A stretch of DNA of 64,000 nt from Flavobacterium cauense R2A-7 (GTDB lineage Bacteria; Bacteroidota; Bacteroidia; Flavobacteriales; Flavobacteriaceae), in the NCBI RefSeq assembly GCF_000498475.1, contig NZ_AVBI01000004.1, positions 1 through 64,000 on the forward strand, written 5' to 3'. The stretch's first letter is position 1; each line of letters begins with the position of its first letter. This document shows, piece by piece, positions 1-8,346 of this stretch. A model generated the notes under the pieces. That model was not told where the DNA came from. It was given only the letters and a program-made list of their open reading frames with translations, and ran no database searches. The translations under genes were made by a program, and so were the position numbers.

Positions 1-1473
1 TGTTAAACTGCCTTGCGTAATGCCGTAAGGTCCGACATTTTCACCTGCAACACGGGACAAACTTCCGCTGAAAGCATTTCCTGCAATCAAAGTTTCACTA
101 AGCTGATAGGTAAAAGTCGGGTCAGAATCTCCATACGTTTTTGATTTCGCATCGGCGGTAACAGTAATTGGTCTAGCCACAATATTGGCCGTTGTTGTGG
201 AAACCGAAGTCAGATTATAATTTCCTACTGCACTACCAGCAAGACTAGCACCAACAAGTGCAACTACTTTAGCAGCACCTACGTTAGCGTCTGCAAAACT
301 TGCAGTTCCTCCTAACAGACTAACATTAGAAGTATCTCCCGCTAAAACACCATTCAAAGATCGTGTAAGAACAGAAGCAGAATTATCTCCGTTATATATT
401 TTATTGGATGCCGTAAACGCACCTGTAATATCTAATTTACTTATCACCAGATTACCCGCCGCATTCGTTGCCGAATAATTGGCTGTATTAGCGATACCAG
501 CGACAACTTTACCTGCCCATGTGTTAGCACCTCTAACCGATGAAGGTATTGAAGCAAAAGGAACGACTAATGTAGCCACACCTGAAGCATTTGTATTTGC
601 ACTTCCAACTGAAGTACCATCCAAAGAAAAATTAATTGGTATACCGGCAACATTCAAATTTACAGTTGCGGTTAATGTAGCACTTGAACCGTAAATCCCG
701 CTTCCGGAAACGGCCGAAATCGAACTCGTTGCCTTTGTAACCGTAAAATTAACTGTTGCTGATTGCGCTGCATAGGGCGTACTATCGCCTGCAAAGCTCA
801 CTTTCAATCCGTTACCACCGTTATAAGCGCCCACATTAAGTGCAATAACTGCCGTTGAAGATCCCACTCCTGAACCATTGGTAACACCGCTTCCTAAGGA
901 AGTACCGCCATTAACACTAAACGTTAACGTTCTATTTGGAATTGGATTACCGTTCCCCACACACAAAGCACATCCTGCACTACCTCCCTGTTGTTTTAAA
1001 GTACTCGAAACAGTGATGGTAGAACCATAAGCCACTGTTGTTGGCGATGGACTTGTTAATGCCGTATTCGCGTCGGTAAAGGTTGTCTGGGCAATAATTC
1101 CGGAAGATTGTCCGGTTGCCGTTACCACAAAAGCAACCCCAACATGATTGATGTTAAAATAGAACTGATCATAAAAAATATTCCCGTTACTGTCGGCAAC
1201 AGTTGACCTGTTGTGTCCATTAGGACAAACGGTTGGCGTTTCATCGAAATGTAGCGTTACCGTTTCTCCAGGCAAAAAACCTGTGCCCGACAATCGCAAA
1301 GTATCACCTGGCTGATAATCCGCTTTGTCTGAAGAGATACTTGCTAAAGTAGATTTATCTGCCTTGAAATTTGTCGGCAATTTTGAGTAACCAAACGTCA
1401 ACGTAATAAGTAACAAACTCGAGAGGAGTATTAAATTACTCCAGAACCCTTTTTTTAGTAATGATGTTTCCAT
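1..1473 (-). CDS. Exported YDG/MBG-repeat surface protein, N-terminal part (partial at window edge)
   Basis: This reading frame stays open from an ATG at 1471-1473 to base 1, so 491 codons of a longer protein are visible. The N-terminus (METSLLKKGFWSN, then a run of L, I and T) looks like a signal peptide. It is followed by a segment beginning near ISSDKADYQPGD that resembles an extracellular Ig-like domain, by Gly/Thr/Ser-rich Ig-like repeats (one with a CALC pair), and near the edge by ADAKSKTYGDSDPTFTYQ, typical of YDG/MBG modules of Bacteroidota surface adhesins. These proteins are usually very long and often end in a type IX secretion sorting domain, which would lie outside the window. 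It is expected at the cell surface or secreted; adhesion is inferred from the family only. Confidence 0.8.
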   Translation of the reverse strand, partial: METSLLKKGFWSNLILLSSLLLITLTFGYSKLPTNFKADKSTLASISSDKADYQPGDTLRLSGTGFLPGETVTLHFDETPTVCPNGHNRSTVADSNGNIFYDQFYFNINHVGVAFVVTATGQSSGIIAQTTFTDANTALTSPSPTTVAYGSTITVSSTLKQQGGSAGCALCVGNGNPIPNRTLTFSVNGGTSLGSGVTNGSGVGSSTAVIALNVGAYNGGNGLKVSFAGDSTPYAAQSATVNFTVTKATSSISAVSGSGIYGSSATLTATVNLNVAGIPINFSLDGTSVGSANTNASGVATLVVPFASIPSSVRGANTWAGKVVAGIANTANYSATNAAGNLVISKLDITGAFTASNKIYNGDNSASVLTRSLNGVLAGDTSNVSLLGGTASFADANVGAAKVVALVGASLAGSAVGNYNLTSVSTTTANIVARPITVTADAKSKTYGDSDPTFTYQLSETLIAGNAFSGSLSRVAGENVGPYGITQGSLT

Positions 1474-1779
1474 AGTAAGAGTATTTTTTAAACAATAATT
1501 TATATACTGATCCATGACGGAATGCCATAGAAAAATAACATCTGTGGAATCAAACGGAATATATTTCTTCCATTTAATCCTAAAATTACTCTGAGGGAAA
1601 TTGCATTGGAAGTTTAAGTGCTTTGTTGTGGTATTTAAGCAATCTTAAACAATTGAAGTTCTATTGAAACTGAAGACTAATTTATAACTATGATTTGTGG
1701 TAACCTCAACAAAGCGTTACTTATTCGACAAAAGGAATAAAAAAAACCACGTAAAGCAGTTTCTTAATTTTTACGGAGA
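1474..1779. other. Intergenic region without a recognised gene
   Basis: This gap of about 300 bases separates the start of the YDG-repeat protein from the end of menC, both on the minus strand. No plausible coding frame or structural RNA was found. The only signal is a weak hairpin followed by a T-run, on the menC side, listed separately. The promoter of the surface protein should lie here, but no clear TAnnTTTG element was seen. Confidence 0.6.
1738..1775 (-). terminator. Possible terminator of menC
   Basis: On the minus strand, arms of six bases (CGTAAA at 1770-1775 and TTTACG at 1750-1755) are followed by a run of T at 1738-1745. The loop is long and the stem short, so this is weak. Confidence 0.4.
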
Positions 1780-2826
1780 TTAAAATTGTAAAGGAGAAAT
1801 ATCCCATTTTAAATTTTTCCGATACCATAATTGCCCCTTATCAACTTCTAAAGGACAATCGAAATTATTGGTATATAATGCTCCGGTACCCAAACCCTGC
1901 GGCATTGAATTTTTAAGCGTGTAGGTCCATTGGGCAATGGCATTTAAACCGATGTTGCTTTCCAAAGCCGAAGTGATCCACCAACCGATATTGTGTTTTT
2001 CAGCTAAGTCAATCCACTCTTTTGTACCGCGAAAACCTCCAACCAAACTTGGTTTTAAAATGATGTATTGGGGTTTAATTTTTTCAAGCAGCGCTTCTTT
2101 TTCTGCCAATGAAAATACACCGATTAACTCTTCATCCAAAGCGATTGGGAAAGGTGTCAATCTGCACAATTCCGCCATTCTGTCAGTATTGTTTTTTGCT
2201 ATTGGCTGTTCAATACTATGTAACTCAAAACCAGTTAGTTGATTTAATTTATCTAAAGCTGAATTTAAACCAAAAGCACCATTTGCATCGACACGGATTT
2301 CTATGGTTTCTGCATCAAAATTGCTTCGGATAAAACGCAGTAAATCCAATTCTTTCTGAAAATCGATGGCGCCGATTTTGAGTTTAATACACTTGAATCC
2401 GCTCGCTAATTTTTCATCAATTTGCTGCTTCATAAACGCTTCGTCGCCCATCCAAACCAAACCATTTATGAAAATACTTTTTTGACCATTAGTAAATTCC
2501 GAAGGAAATAATAGCAACGGATTTTCAGATTCTAACGATAAAAATGCCTGCTCGATTCCGAATTGGATGGATGGAAATTCGAGTAACATTTCCCAAAGTT
2601 TGTCTTTTCCCAAATGGATGTTTTCACAAACCCATTGTAGTTTTTCTTCATAATCCGGTCGGTCATCAATACTTAACGTTCGTAAGATGCCGCATTCGCC
2701 GATTCCCTTTTTATCTTCTTTTTCCAGAATAATAAACCAGGTTTCCTTTTCGGTTAAAACGCCGCGCGACGTACCCGATGGGCGTTTGAAATTGAGTACG
2801 TATTGTTGATAACTTGCTTTAATCAT
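1780..2826 (-). CDS. menC: o-Succinylbenzoate synthase (enolase superfamily)
   Basis: MenC dehydrates SHCHC to o-succinylbenzoate in cytosolic menaquinone synthesis. The 348-residue protein has the enolase-superfamily plan: an N-terminal capping domain and a barrel with the K-x-K pair (K148, K150 in CIKLKIG), metal ligands D180 (RVDANG), E206 (SIEQP) and D231 (ALDEEL), and the second base K258 (ILKPS). The length is normal for the family. Sequence alone could also fit a dipeptide epimerase, but menA, menB and menD in the same window favour MenC. It is the last minus-strand gene of the cluster, separated from the upstream hydrolase gene by 201 bases holding a structured element, so it may have its own promoter. 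Confidence 0.9.
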   Translation of the reverse strand: MIKASYQQYVLNFKRPSGTSRGVLTEKETWFIILEKEDKKGIGECGILRTLSIDDRPDYEEKLQWVCENIHLGKDKLWEMLLEFPSIQFGIEQAFLSLESENPLLLFPSEFTNGQKSIFINGLVWMGDEAFMKQQIDEKLASGFKCIKLKIGAIDFQKELDLLRFIRSNFDAETIEIRVDANGAFGLNSALDKLNQLTGFELHSIEQPIAKNNTDRMAELCRLTPFPIALDEELIGVFSLAEKEALLEKIKPQYIILKPSLVGGFRGTKEWIDLAEKHNIGWWITSALESNIGLNAIAQWTYTLKNSMPQGLGTGALYTNNFDCPLEVDKGQLWYRKNLKWDISPLQF

Positions 2827-2859
2827 TACAAAACTTTACAGAAATAAAAATGGTTTCTC

Positions 2860-2993
2860 CCCTAGCCCCGATTACTTCACTAGACTATTATTTTCATAGG
2901 AGTTCAGTGAATGCTTTGCATTTGAGGCGATATCCTTTTGGTGGCTGAGGCTCTCGAAGCCGCAAAAAGATATAGCCGAAAGCGGGAATAGGG
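2860..2993. repeat. Branched inverted-repeat element between menC and UPF0173 gene
   Basis: The 134-base tract forms nested arms. An outer imperfect stem pairs 2860-2870 (CCCTAGCCCCG) with 2983-2993 (CGGGAATAGGG). One inner arm pairs TTCACT (2876-2881) with AGTGAA (2906-2911). A second pairs GATATCCTTTTG (2929-2940) with CAAAAAGATAT (2963-2973) and is topped by GGCT/AGCC. The layout resembles a three-way junction. No reading frame or T-tract accompanies it. I have the impression that similar elements are scattered in flavobacterial genomes, but cannot verify it; only one copy is present here. Confidence 0.6.
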
Positions 2994-3027
2994 ACGACAA
3001 AAAAAGCCAAGCCTTTTGCTCCAAAAA

Positions 3028-3705
3028 TTATAATTCGATGGACGCTCCAATTTCCAGCAGCATCAAATCTTTTCCTTTATCGAAGAACTTTTTAATGGCT
3101 TCCTCGTGGTTGATTACGATAAATCCGAACGTGTCGTAGTGGTAGCCCAACACTTTGTCGCAATCCAGAAAATCAGACGCAATGATGGCATCGTCTACGT
3201 CCATTGTAAAATTGCTACCAATGGGTAAAATCGCTAAATCGAGTTTGGTGCGCATTGGGATGAGTTTCATATCCATCGTTAAAGCCGTATCACCGGCGAT
3301 GTAGATGTTTTTGTGTTCGCCTTCGATTACGAATCCGCCCGGCTGTCCGCCGTAACTTCCATCTGCGAAGGAACTCGTGTGAATTGCCGGTACATATTTT
3401 ACGGTTCCGAAGTCGAATTTCCAGCTTCCGCCGTGGTTCATTGGGTGGTATTGCAAACCTTTATGACCGAAATGCATCGCGATTTCATAATTGGAAACCA
3501 CCACGGCATTGGTACGTTTTGCAATGGCTTCGACGTCTAAAACGTGATCTTGGTGCGCGTGCGTTACCAAAATGTAATCGGCTTTTAAAGTATTGATATC
3601 GATATGGGAAGCGGCTGGGTTTCCGGTAATGAACGGGTCAACTAAAATGTGTTTACCGCTGACTTCAATTCCGACACAGGCGTGACCGTAAAATGTGATT
3701 TTCAT
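3028..3705 (-). CDS. UPF0173-type metal-dependent hydrolase
   Basis: This 225-residue protein has the metallo-beta-lactamase fold. The zinc motif HxHxDH is present as THAHQDH (H49, H51, D53, H54), with a further metal-site segment at IYIAGDTALTMDM and a C-terminal GYHYDTF. The N-terminus MKITFYGHACVGIEV is characteristic of UPF0173 (YtkL-like) proteins, which are cytosolic and of unknown substrate. It follows menA by 25 bases on the same strand, so it is probably cotranscribed with the menaquinone genes. A role in the pathway, for example as a thioesterase, would be speculation. Confidence 0.85.
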   Translation of the reverse strand: MKITFYGHACVGIEVSGKHILVDPFITGNPAASHIDINTLKADYILVTHAHQDHVLDVEAIAKRTNAVVVSNYEIAMHFGHKGLQYHPMNHGGSWKFDFGTVKYVPAIHTSSFADGSYGGQPGGFVIEGEHKNIYIAGDTALTMDMKLIPMRTKLDLAILPIGSNFTMDVDDAIIASDFLDCDKVLGYHYDTFGFIVINHEEAIKKFFDKGKDLMLLEIGASIEL

Positions 3706-3730
3706 GATAGTGTGTTTTAAACTTATAACT

Positions 3731-4618
3731 CTAAATTACTAAAAAAACAAGGAATAAGATGGCTAAGGCAAAGGTTCCCAAAGCCACTTTTTTTAACTCC
3801 GGATCGAAATCCTTGTAAGTTTCCGCTTTATAAACGGTTTTTAAATGACGTAACATCAATATTGTCAGGAACAAAGGCGGAAATACCGAAACCTCAACTA
3901 TAACTGAGAAAGCAACCATTAAAAGAATCGCAGTACAAACGATAAAATAATGGTAACCTTTGGCATTTTTCAATCCCATTTTCACCACTATGGTATTCTT
4001 ACCCGAATTTTTATCGTTTTCGATATCGCGCATGTTGTTTAAATTCAGCACCGCTACACTTAACAATCCGATTGCCGTTGCAGGCAGTACTAAAAACCAG
4101 TCGAATTGTTTGGTGAAAAGGAAATTTGATCCCAAAACACTAACCCATCCGAAGAAAACAAACACGAAAACATCGCCAAAGCCGCTGTAACCATAAGCGC
4201 CTTTTCCTACCGTGTATTTAATGGCCGCTACAATGGAAGCAATTCCCAATACAAAAAACAAAAGTGAATACAGAAAATTTTCGCTTCCGAAGGATACATA
4301 AATCAATGAAACCGCCGAAAGCAATGACAACAAAGCCGTAATGATTATTCCTTTTTTCATTTCCTGAACCGTAATAGCGCCGCTTTGAATCGCACGTTGT
4401 GGCCCTACTCTGTTTTCGTTATCGGTTCCTTTTACACCGTCGCCATAATCGTTTGCAAAATTGGAAAGCACCTGAAAACCAAGCGTTGTCAGCAATGCCA
4501 AAACCAAGATTTTCCAGTTTTCAAATCCCTGATAATAAGCATAACTGCTTCCTACTATTATTCCCGAAACCGACAACGGTAACGTTCTGAGCCTTGCGGC
4601 TTCTATCCATTTTTTCAT
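3731..4618 (-). CDS. menA: 1,4-Dihydroxy-2-naphthoate polyprenyltransferase
   Basis: MenA attaches the polyprenyl tail to DHNA in the inner membrane, giving demethylmenaquinone. The 295-residue protein is a UbiA-superfamily integral membrane enzyme. The first Asp-rich motif is NFANDYGDGVKGTDNE (about 53-68) and the second NNMRDIENDKNSG (about 194-206); both bind prenyl diphosphate through Mg2+. About eight hydrophobic segments are visible. It lies between the PH-domain protein genes and the UPF0173 hydrolase gene, all on the minus strand, in a cluster that also holds menB and menC. Confidence 0.93.
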   Translation of the reverse strand: MKKWIEAARLRTLPLSVSGIIVGSSYAYYQGFENWKILVLALLTTLGFQVLSNFANDYGDGVKGTDNENRVGPQRAIQSGAITVQEMKKGIIITALLSLLSAVSLIYVSFGSENFLYSLLFFVLGIASIVAAIKYTVGKGAYGYSGFGDVFVFVFFGWVSVLGSNFLFTKQFDWFLVLPATAIGLLSVAVLNLNNMRDIENDKNSGKNTIVVKMGLKNAKGYHYFIVCTAILLMVAFSVIVEVSVFPPLFLTILMLRHLKTVYKAETYKDFDPELKKVALGTFALAILFLVFLVI

Positions 4619-4683
4619 TCTAAATTCTTTAACACCGGAAAATCCGATTTTTATATAGCATTAAAATTTTAAAATCATCATCA

Positions 4684-4707
4684 AATCACTAATTACTGAC
4701 CACTAAT
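4684..4707 (-). repeat. Degenerate AGTGGTCAGTAATTAGTGAT tract directly after a stop codon
   Basis: Read on the minus strand, the bases just after the stop of the PH-domain gene run TTAGTGGTCAGTAATTAGTG. This resembles tracts after the stops of the glutathione peroxidase, DUF1569, pepT and trmD genes in this window (see findings). Confidence 0.4.
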
Positions 4708-6225
4708 TTACATCCAGTTTTTCTCCGTAGTTTCCACCTGATACAACCACAAATTGACCAATTCTTTAACCTTAGTAAAATTCCCCAAATGAAACGAAAT
4801 AGTACCTCCGGCAGTTGCAATTGTAACACTGCCAATGTTTGCCGGTTTATGCCAGAAAAACTGACTCACTTTAATCGCCTGAATTTTATGCGGTTCAATG
4901 ATTTCATTATCAATATCCCAAGCACCACTTTGCTTGATAATATACTTTTGGTTAACGAACAAACGGTAATTTCTGAAACTGAAAAACAACAGCAAACCAA
5001 CAAAAATCAGATAGGCCGGTAAGAAAAAGATATACTCAAAAATCTTGTTATCAACATTAAACCCATAAAGTAATAATGCCGAAACCGGAATTACAATCAG
5101 AAACAGCGTTGGAAACAGTAATTTTCGCAAATTAGGTTTAAACATGGTTCCTTTTTGAGGAAATTCTGCAAATAATAATTTGAGAATCTGGTCTTTTTCG
5201 ATGGCATTACAACCCGGAATTTCAATGGCTGATTTTTTACTTTCCTTTTCCGATTCGCTTCCGGAAGCTTGTTTGATTTTGAAATTCAGCACGTCCATTT
5301 TCTTTTGCAGCCAATTCTGACTTAACGCCACAATCTGCACTTTTTCCGGTTTGATGATGGTATTTTTGGTATTCAGCAATCCGAAAGAAAGCAATAACGA
5401 ACGATTTTGTTTTGCAATTTTGAAATCGAAATACTTAACAAGCGTTCGTACCAAATTGATAATCATGATTACCAAAAAAATAGTACCGATGAATAACATG
5501 GCCGAATACATCGCTACGCTTTCATTGATATAAGTACCGATTTTCTGATCGACATTATCCAATGCATCCGAATTACGCATCAGGTTTTGTACATTCTCAT
5601 AAATCGTAAAGAAAAAGGCCAACAATAAACCGAAACTGCGTACATAATTGGACGTAATTCCGATTTTAATCAGACTCAGAAAACTGATAGCGATGAACGG
5701 TTCATCTTTTTCAGAGGCAACCATTTCAGTAATTTCGTTCGTTACGGAAGCCGACTTTGCCTCACTAAGCAATTTTGTTTTTAAAGCAATTGCCAAATCA
5801 TGCGAAATAGCTCGAATGGAAACTTCCTTTTTGTGGCTTCCGGCCGTGTCGACATCGAGTGCGTGAACTCCGATAATTTTCTGAACTAACGACTGATTGA
5901 TATTTACCTGTTGTATTTTATGCAGCTGAATTGCTATTTTGGACTTATTCAGTACTCCTTTATTGATGATGAATTCGTCGTTTTCCTCATCAATGTAAAA
6001 TGTGAAATTCAGATATTGCAGGTAAGCAATGATTCCGACAACAGACACAATTCCAATCACCCCCAAACCAACATACAGCTTATTCAGTTCGTTGAATTTG
6101 AAAATCCAAACCACCAGAATAGGCCACAAACCACGTGCAATTTTCTGGAACGTGTCGGTAAACATCACCAGAACGCCAATTAAGGATTGCCTTTGCGGTT
6201 GATTAAAATCGGATACACTACTCAT
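4708..6225 (-). CDS. Large bacterial PH-domain membrane protein (YdbT-like)
   Basis: The 505-residue protein alternates pairs of hydrophobic helices with bacterial PH (DUF304) modules, as in Bacillus YdbT. An N-terminal module contains YIDEENDEFIINKGVLNKSK, a central one follows KIAKQNRSLLLSFG, and a C-terminal one contains NQKYIIKQSGAWDIDNEI, with the usual HKIQ signature (LHKIQQV and PHKIQAI). It overlaps the upstream, smaller PH-domain gene by eight bases, a typical sign of translational coupling and a joint complex. The function of such pairs is poorly known; in Bacillus the YdbS/YdbT pair has been linked to resistance to antimicrobial compounds. Its position between menB and menA is notable. 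Confidence 0.82.
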   Translation of the reverse strand: MSSVSDFNQPQRQSLIGVLVMFTDTFQKIARGLWPILVVWIFKFNELNKLYVGLGVIGIVSVVGIIAYLQYLNFTFYIDEENDEFIINKGVLNKSKIAIQLHKIQQVNINQSLVQKIIGVHALDVDTAGSHKKEVSIRAISHDLAIALKTKLLSEAKSASVTNEITEMVASEKDEPFIAISFLSLIKIGITSNYVRSFGLLLAFFFTIYENVQNLMRNSDALDNVDQKIGTYINESVAMYSAMLFIGTIFLVIMIINLVRTLVKYFDFKIAKQNRSLLLSFGLLNTKNTIIKPEKVQIVALSQNWLQKKMDVLNFKIKQASGSESEKESKKSAIEIPGCNAIEKDQILKLLFAEFPQKGTMFKPNLRKLLFPTLFLIVIPVSALLLYGFNVDNKIFEYIFFLPAYLIFVGLLLFFSFRNYRLFVNQKYIIKQSGAWDIDNEIIEPHKIQAIKVSQFFWHKPANIGSVTIATAGGTISFHLGNFTKVKELVNLWLYQVETTEKNWM

Positions 6226-6760
6226 TTTCCAAAGTAGAATTAGCCATTTCCATTGAAAGTTTTGTCAACAACAATTGCTTGAGACTTTGCGCTTTTTCTT
6301 TTTCGATTCCAGGAATTTCGATATCGCTGTCGCCACCGCCTGCAGTAAAAATTTCCACGGAAGCCAAACCAAACATTCTTGAAATTACACCTTCATGCAA
6401 AGCCACATGCTGAATTCTGCTATACGGAATGATTGTAGTGGTTTCGGATATAATTCCGCTTCGATACAAAACATCGTGCTGACGAAAAGCATACCCTCGT
6501 TTTTTAAAACTGATTCTTCCCAAAACGACCGACAGCAAAAACACAATGATAATTACTATTGGAAAAAAATACCAGTTCTCACGTCTTTCTTCTGCGAAAA
6601 CAAGCAAAAATCCGGCAGCTAACAGTAAGATCAGCAGTAAAATAAAATTACCAATCAGTATTATTTTCCAGTAATCCTTGTGCAAAGGCTGAAACTGAAC
6701 TTCCTCAAATTTGGGAAGCTCCGCTATGTTAATCGTTTCGTTGGTAAAATCTTGCATCAA
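6218..6760 (-). CDS. Small bacterial PH-domain membrane protein (YdbS-like)
   Basis: This protein of 180 residues has two adjacent transmembrane helices (about 33-55 and 63-84) followed by one bacterial PH module (RQHDVLYRSGIISETTTIIPYSRIQHV...GDSDIEIPGI). It is the partner of the longer protein encoded directly downstream, with an eight-base overlap. It starts ten bases after menB ends, so it is almost certainly on the same transcript. By analogy with Bacillus YdbS/YdbT the two form a membrane complex; the substrate or ligand is unknown. Confidence 0.82.
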   Translation of the reverse strand: MMQDFTNETINIAELPKFEEVQFQPLHKDYWKIILIGNFILLLILLLAAGFLLVFAEERRENWYFFPIVIIIVFLLSVVLGRISFKKRGYAFRQHDVLYRSGIISETTTIIPYSRIQHVALHEGVISRMFGLASVEIFTAGGGDSDIEIPGIEKEKAQSLKQLLLTKLSMEMANSTLENE

Positions 6761-6770
6761 TTACTTCTGA

Positions 6771-7610
6771 TTAAGGAATATATTTTTTCTCAAAATTCGG
6801 TTTACGTTTCTCAAGGAACGCGTTACGACCTTCGATTGCTTCGTCTGACATGTAGGCTAAACGTGTTGCTTCACCTGCAAAAACCTGTTGTCCTACCATG
6901 CCGTCATCGGTTAAATTCATAGCGAATTTCAGCATTTTGATGGAAATTGGCGATTTTTCAAGAATTTCCTGTGCCCATTGGTACGCAGTATCTTCCAGTT
7001 CTTCATGTGGAATTACGGCGTTTACCATGCCCATATCGTAAGCCTCTTGTGCCGAATAGTTTCTGCCTAAAAAGAAAATCTCGCGGGCTTTTTTCTGTCC
7101 GACCATTTTTGCTAAATACGCCGAACCGTAACCGCCGTCGAAACTCGTTACATCCGCATCGGTTTGTTTGAAAATCGCGTGTTCTTTACTGGCTAGTGTT
7201 AAATCACAAACCACGTGTAAACTGTGTCCGCCCCCAACAGCCCATCCCGGAACAACGGCAATAACGGCTTTTGGCATGAAACGGATTAATCGTTGTACTT
7301 CTAAAATATTTAATCGGTGGTAACCATCGTCGCCCACGTAACCTTGTTTTCCTCTGGCTTTCTGATCGCCGCCGCTGCAAAACGCCCAAATGCCGTCTTT
7401 CGTTGAAGGTCCTTCAGCAGAAAGCAAAACCACTCCGATAGAAGTATCTTCGTGCGCATCGTGAAAGGCTTCCAATAATTCTTTTGTGGTTTTTGGACGG
7501 AACGCGTTGCGCACATCCGGGCGGTTAAAGGCGATTCGAGCTACGCCATCGCATTTTTTATAGGTGATATCTTCAAACTCTTTTACAGTCTGCCAATTGA
7601 TTTTGCTCAT
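6771..7610 (-). CDS. menB: 1,4-Dihydroxy-2-naphthoyl-CoA synthase
   Basis: MenB closes the ring of o-succinylbenzoyl-CoA to DHNA-CoA. It is a crotonase-fold enzyme; the MenB-specific motifs CSGGDQ (78-83), GGGHSLH (126-132) and DADVTSFDGGYGS (about 151-163, containing the active-site Asp) are all visible. I start it at MSKINWQTV (ATG at 7608-7610, 279 residues), because the 22 residues that a longer frame would add are not family-like. A TAAATTTG (complement of 7617-7624) lies only seven bases upstream, so transcription may begin close to the start codon. It heads the minus-strand men/PH cluster. Confidence 0.95.
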   Translation of the reverse strand: MSKINWQTVKEFEDITYKKCDGVARIAFNRPDVRNAFRPKTTKELLEAFHDAHEDTSIGVVLLSAEGPSTKDGIWAFCSGGDQKARGKQGYVGDDGYHRLNILEVQRLIRFMPKAVIAVVPGWAVGGGHSLHVVCDLTLASKEHAIFKQTDADVTSFDGGYGSAYLAKMVGQKKAREIFFLGRNYSAQEAYDMGMVNAVIPHEELEDTAYQWAQEILEKSPISIKMLKFAMNLTDDGMVGQQVFAGEATRLAYMSDEAIEGRNAFLEKRKPNFEKKYIP

Positions 7611-7816
7611 ATTTTTCAAATTTAAAATGTAAAAATAAAACAATTTGAGCGGTTCACGGTAATCAAACGGCAACAAAAAAGGTTAAAAACAGGCAATCAA
7701 AACTTTAACAAAAATCATTGGGCTTCCTTTATGATTTGAATTGTATTTTTTGTAAATTTAACTACTTCTTTATCAAGAAGTTGGTTCACTGATTTATTAA
7801 TTAAAAACGTTATTCT

Positions 7817-8014
7817 TTGAAAAAATCTGTAATTTTTGTCGCTCTTTTGTCTGTAGTATTTTTTGCAAGTTGTAAAAATAATTCTGAAGTTAAACCTGAA
7901 GAAACAACTGAAACAGTAATGGAAGAGCAAGTGGATTCTGTTGCAACTGACAGCATTAAGACTGATGAAGTAGCACCTATGGAAGCAGCGAAAGATACAT
8001 TGACAAAAAAATAA
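7817..8014 (+). CDS. Small acidic lipoprotein
   Basis: This 65-residue protein has a lipoprotein signal (KKSVIFVALLSVVFFASC, Cys at about 19) followed by an acidic Glu/Thr/Val-rich tail without recognisable domain. The only start compatible with the signal peptide is TTG at 7817. It is transcribed divergently from menB and ends about 180 bases before a strong terminator. The function is unknown. A frame of similar size exists antisense to it, but the signal peptide and lipobox favour this strand. Confidence 0.7.
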   Translation: MKKSVIFVALLSVVFFASCKNNSEVKPEETTETVMEEQVDSVATDSIKTDEVAPMEAAKDTLTKK

Positions 8015-8191
8015 GTCAATTTCTTTTAAGTTATTTTAGGATACCACAGGTAATGAAGCGAATATTGGATTAATGAAATGAGGTTTTGGCTATCCATTTA
8101 AAGACAAAGAAATTTTAAGGCAATTGGTGTTCAGTGCTATTTTTCAGCTGATCTGATTGTCAGAAATTTATTTTTTAATGTAAAAATAATG

Positions 8192-8222
8192 AAGGCTAAT
8201 CGAAAGGTTAGCCTTTTTTTAT
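8192..8222 (+). terminator. Strong intrinsic terminator with GAAA tetraloop
   Basis: Arms AAGGCTAATC (8192-8201) and GGTTAGCCTT (8206-8215) close a GAAA loop and are followed by a T-run. It lies about 180 bases after the small lipoprotein gene. Confidence 0.85.
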
Positions 8223-8298
8223 GGCCAATTCTTATTCTCCAAATCCATACATATAAAGCAATTGTGAATTTTAACAGAAATTATTTCGCTTCAGCATT

Positions 8299-8327
8299 TT
8301 GAAAACAATATTGGTTAATTATATTTG
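8299..8327 (+). promoter_or_regulatory. Canonical flavobacterial promoter for the serine hydrolase gene
   Basis: TTG (8299-8301), an 18-base spacer, and TATATTTG (8320-8327) match the Bacteroidota -33/-7 pattern. The start codon at 8347 lies 19 bases further on. The TTG at 8299 is therefore a promoter box, not a start codon. Confidence 0.75.
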
Positions 8328-8346
8328 CTTTTTACCAAAATTTACA

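Larger units (their letters stand above)
8015..8346. other. Intergenic region holding a terminator and a promoter
   Basis: About 330 bases between the small lipoprotein gene and the serine hydrolase gene. They contain the GAAA-loop terminator (8192-8222) and the TTG/TATATTTG promoter (8299-8327). No other coding frame or RNA was recognised between 8015 and 8190. Confidence 0.6.

Noticed and set aside
479..694. Plus-strand frame of 71 codons
   Set aside because: It is antisense to the long minus-strand YDG-repeat frame, which has a signal peptide and recognisable repeat modules.
7810..8019. Minus-strand frame opposite the small lipoprotein
   Set aside because: It has no signal peptide or lipobox, whereas the plus-strand frame has both; it is a shadow.
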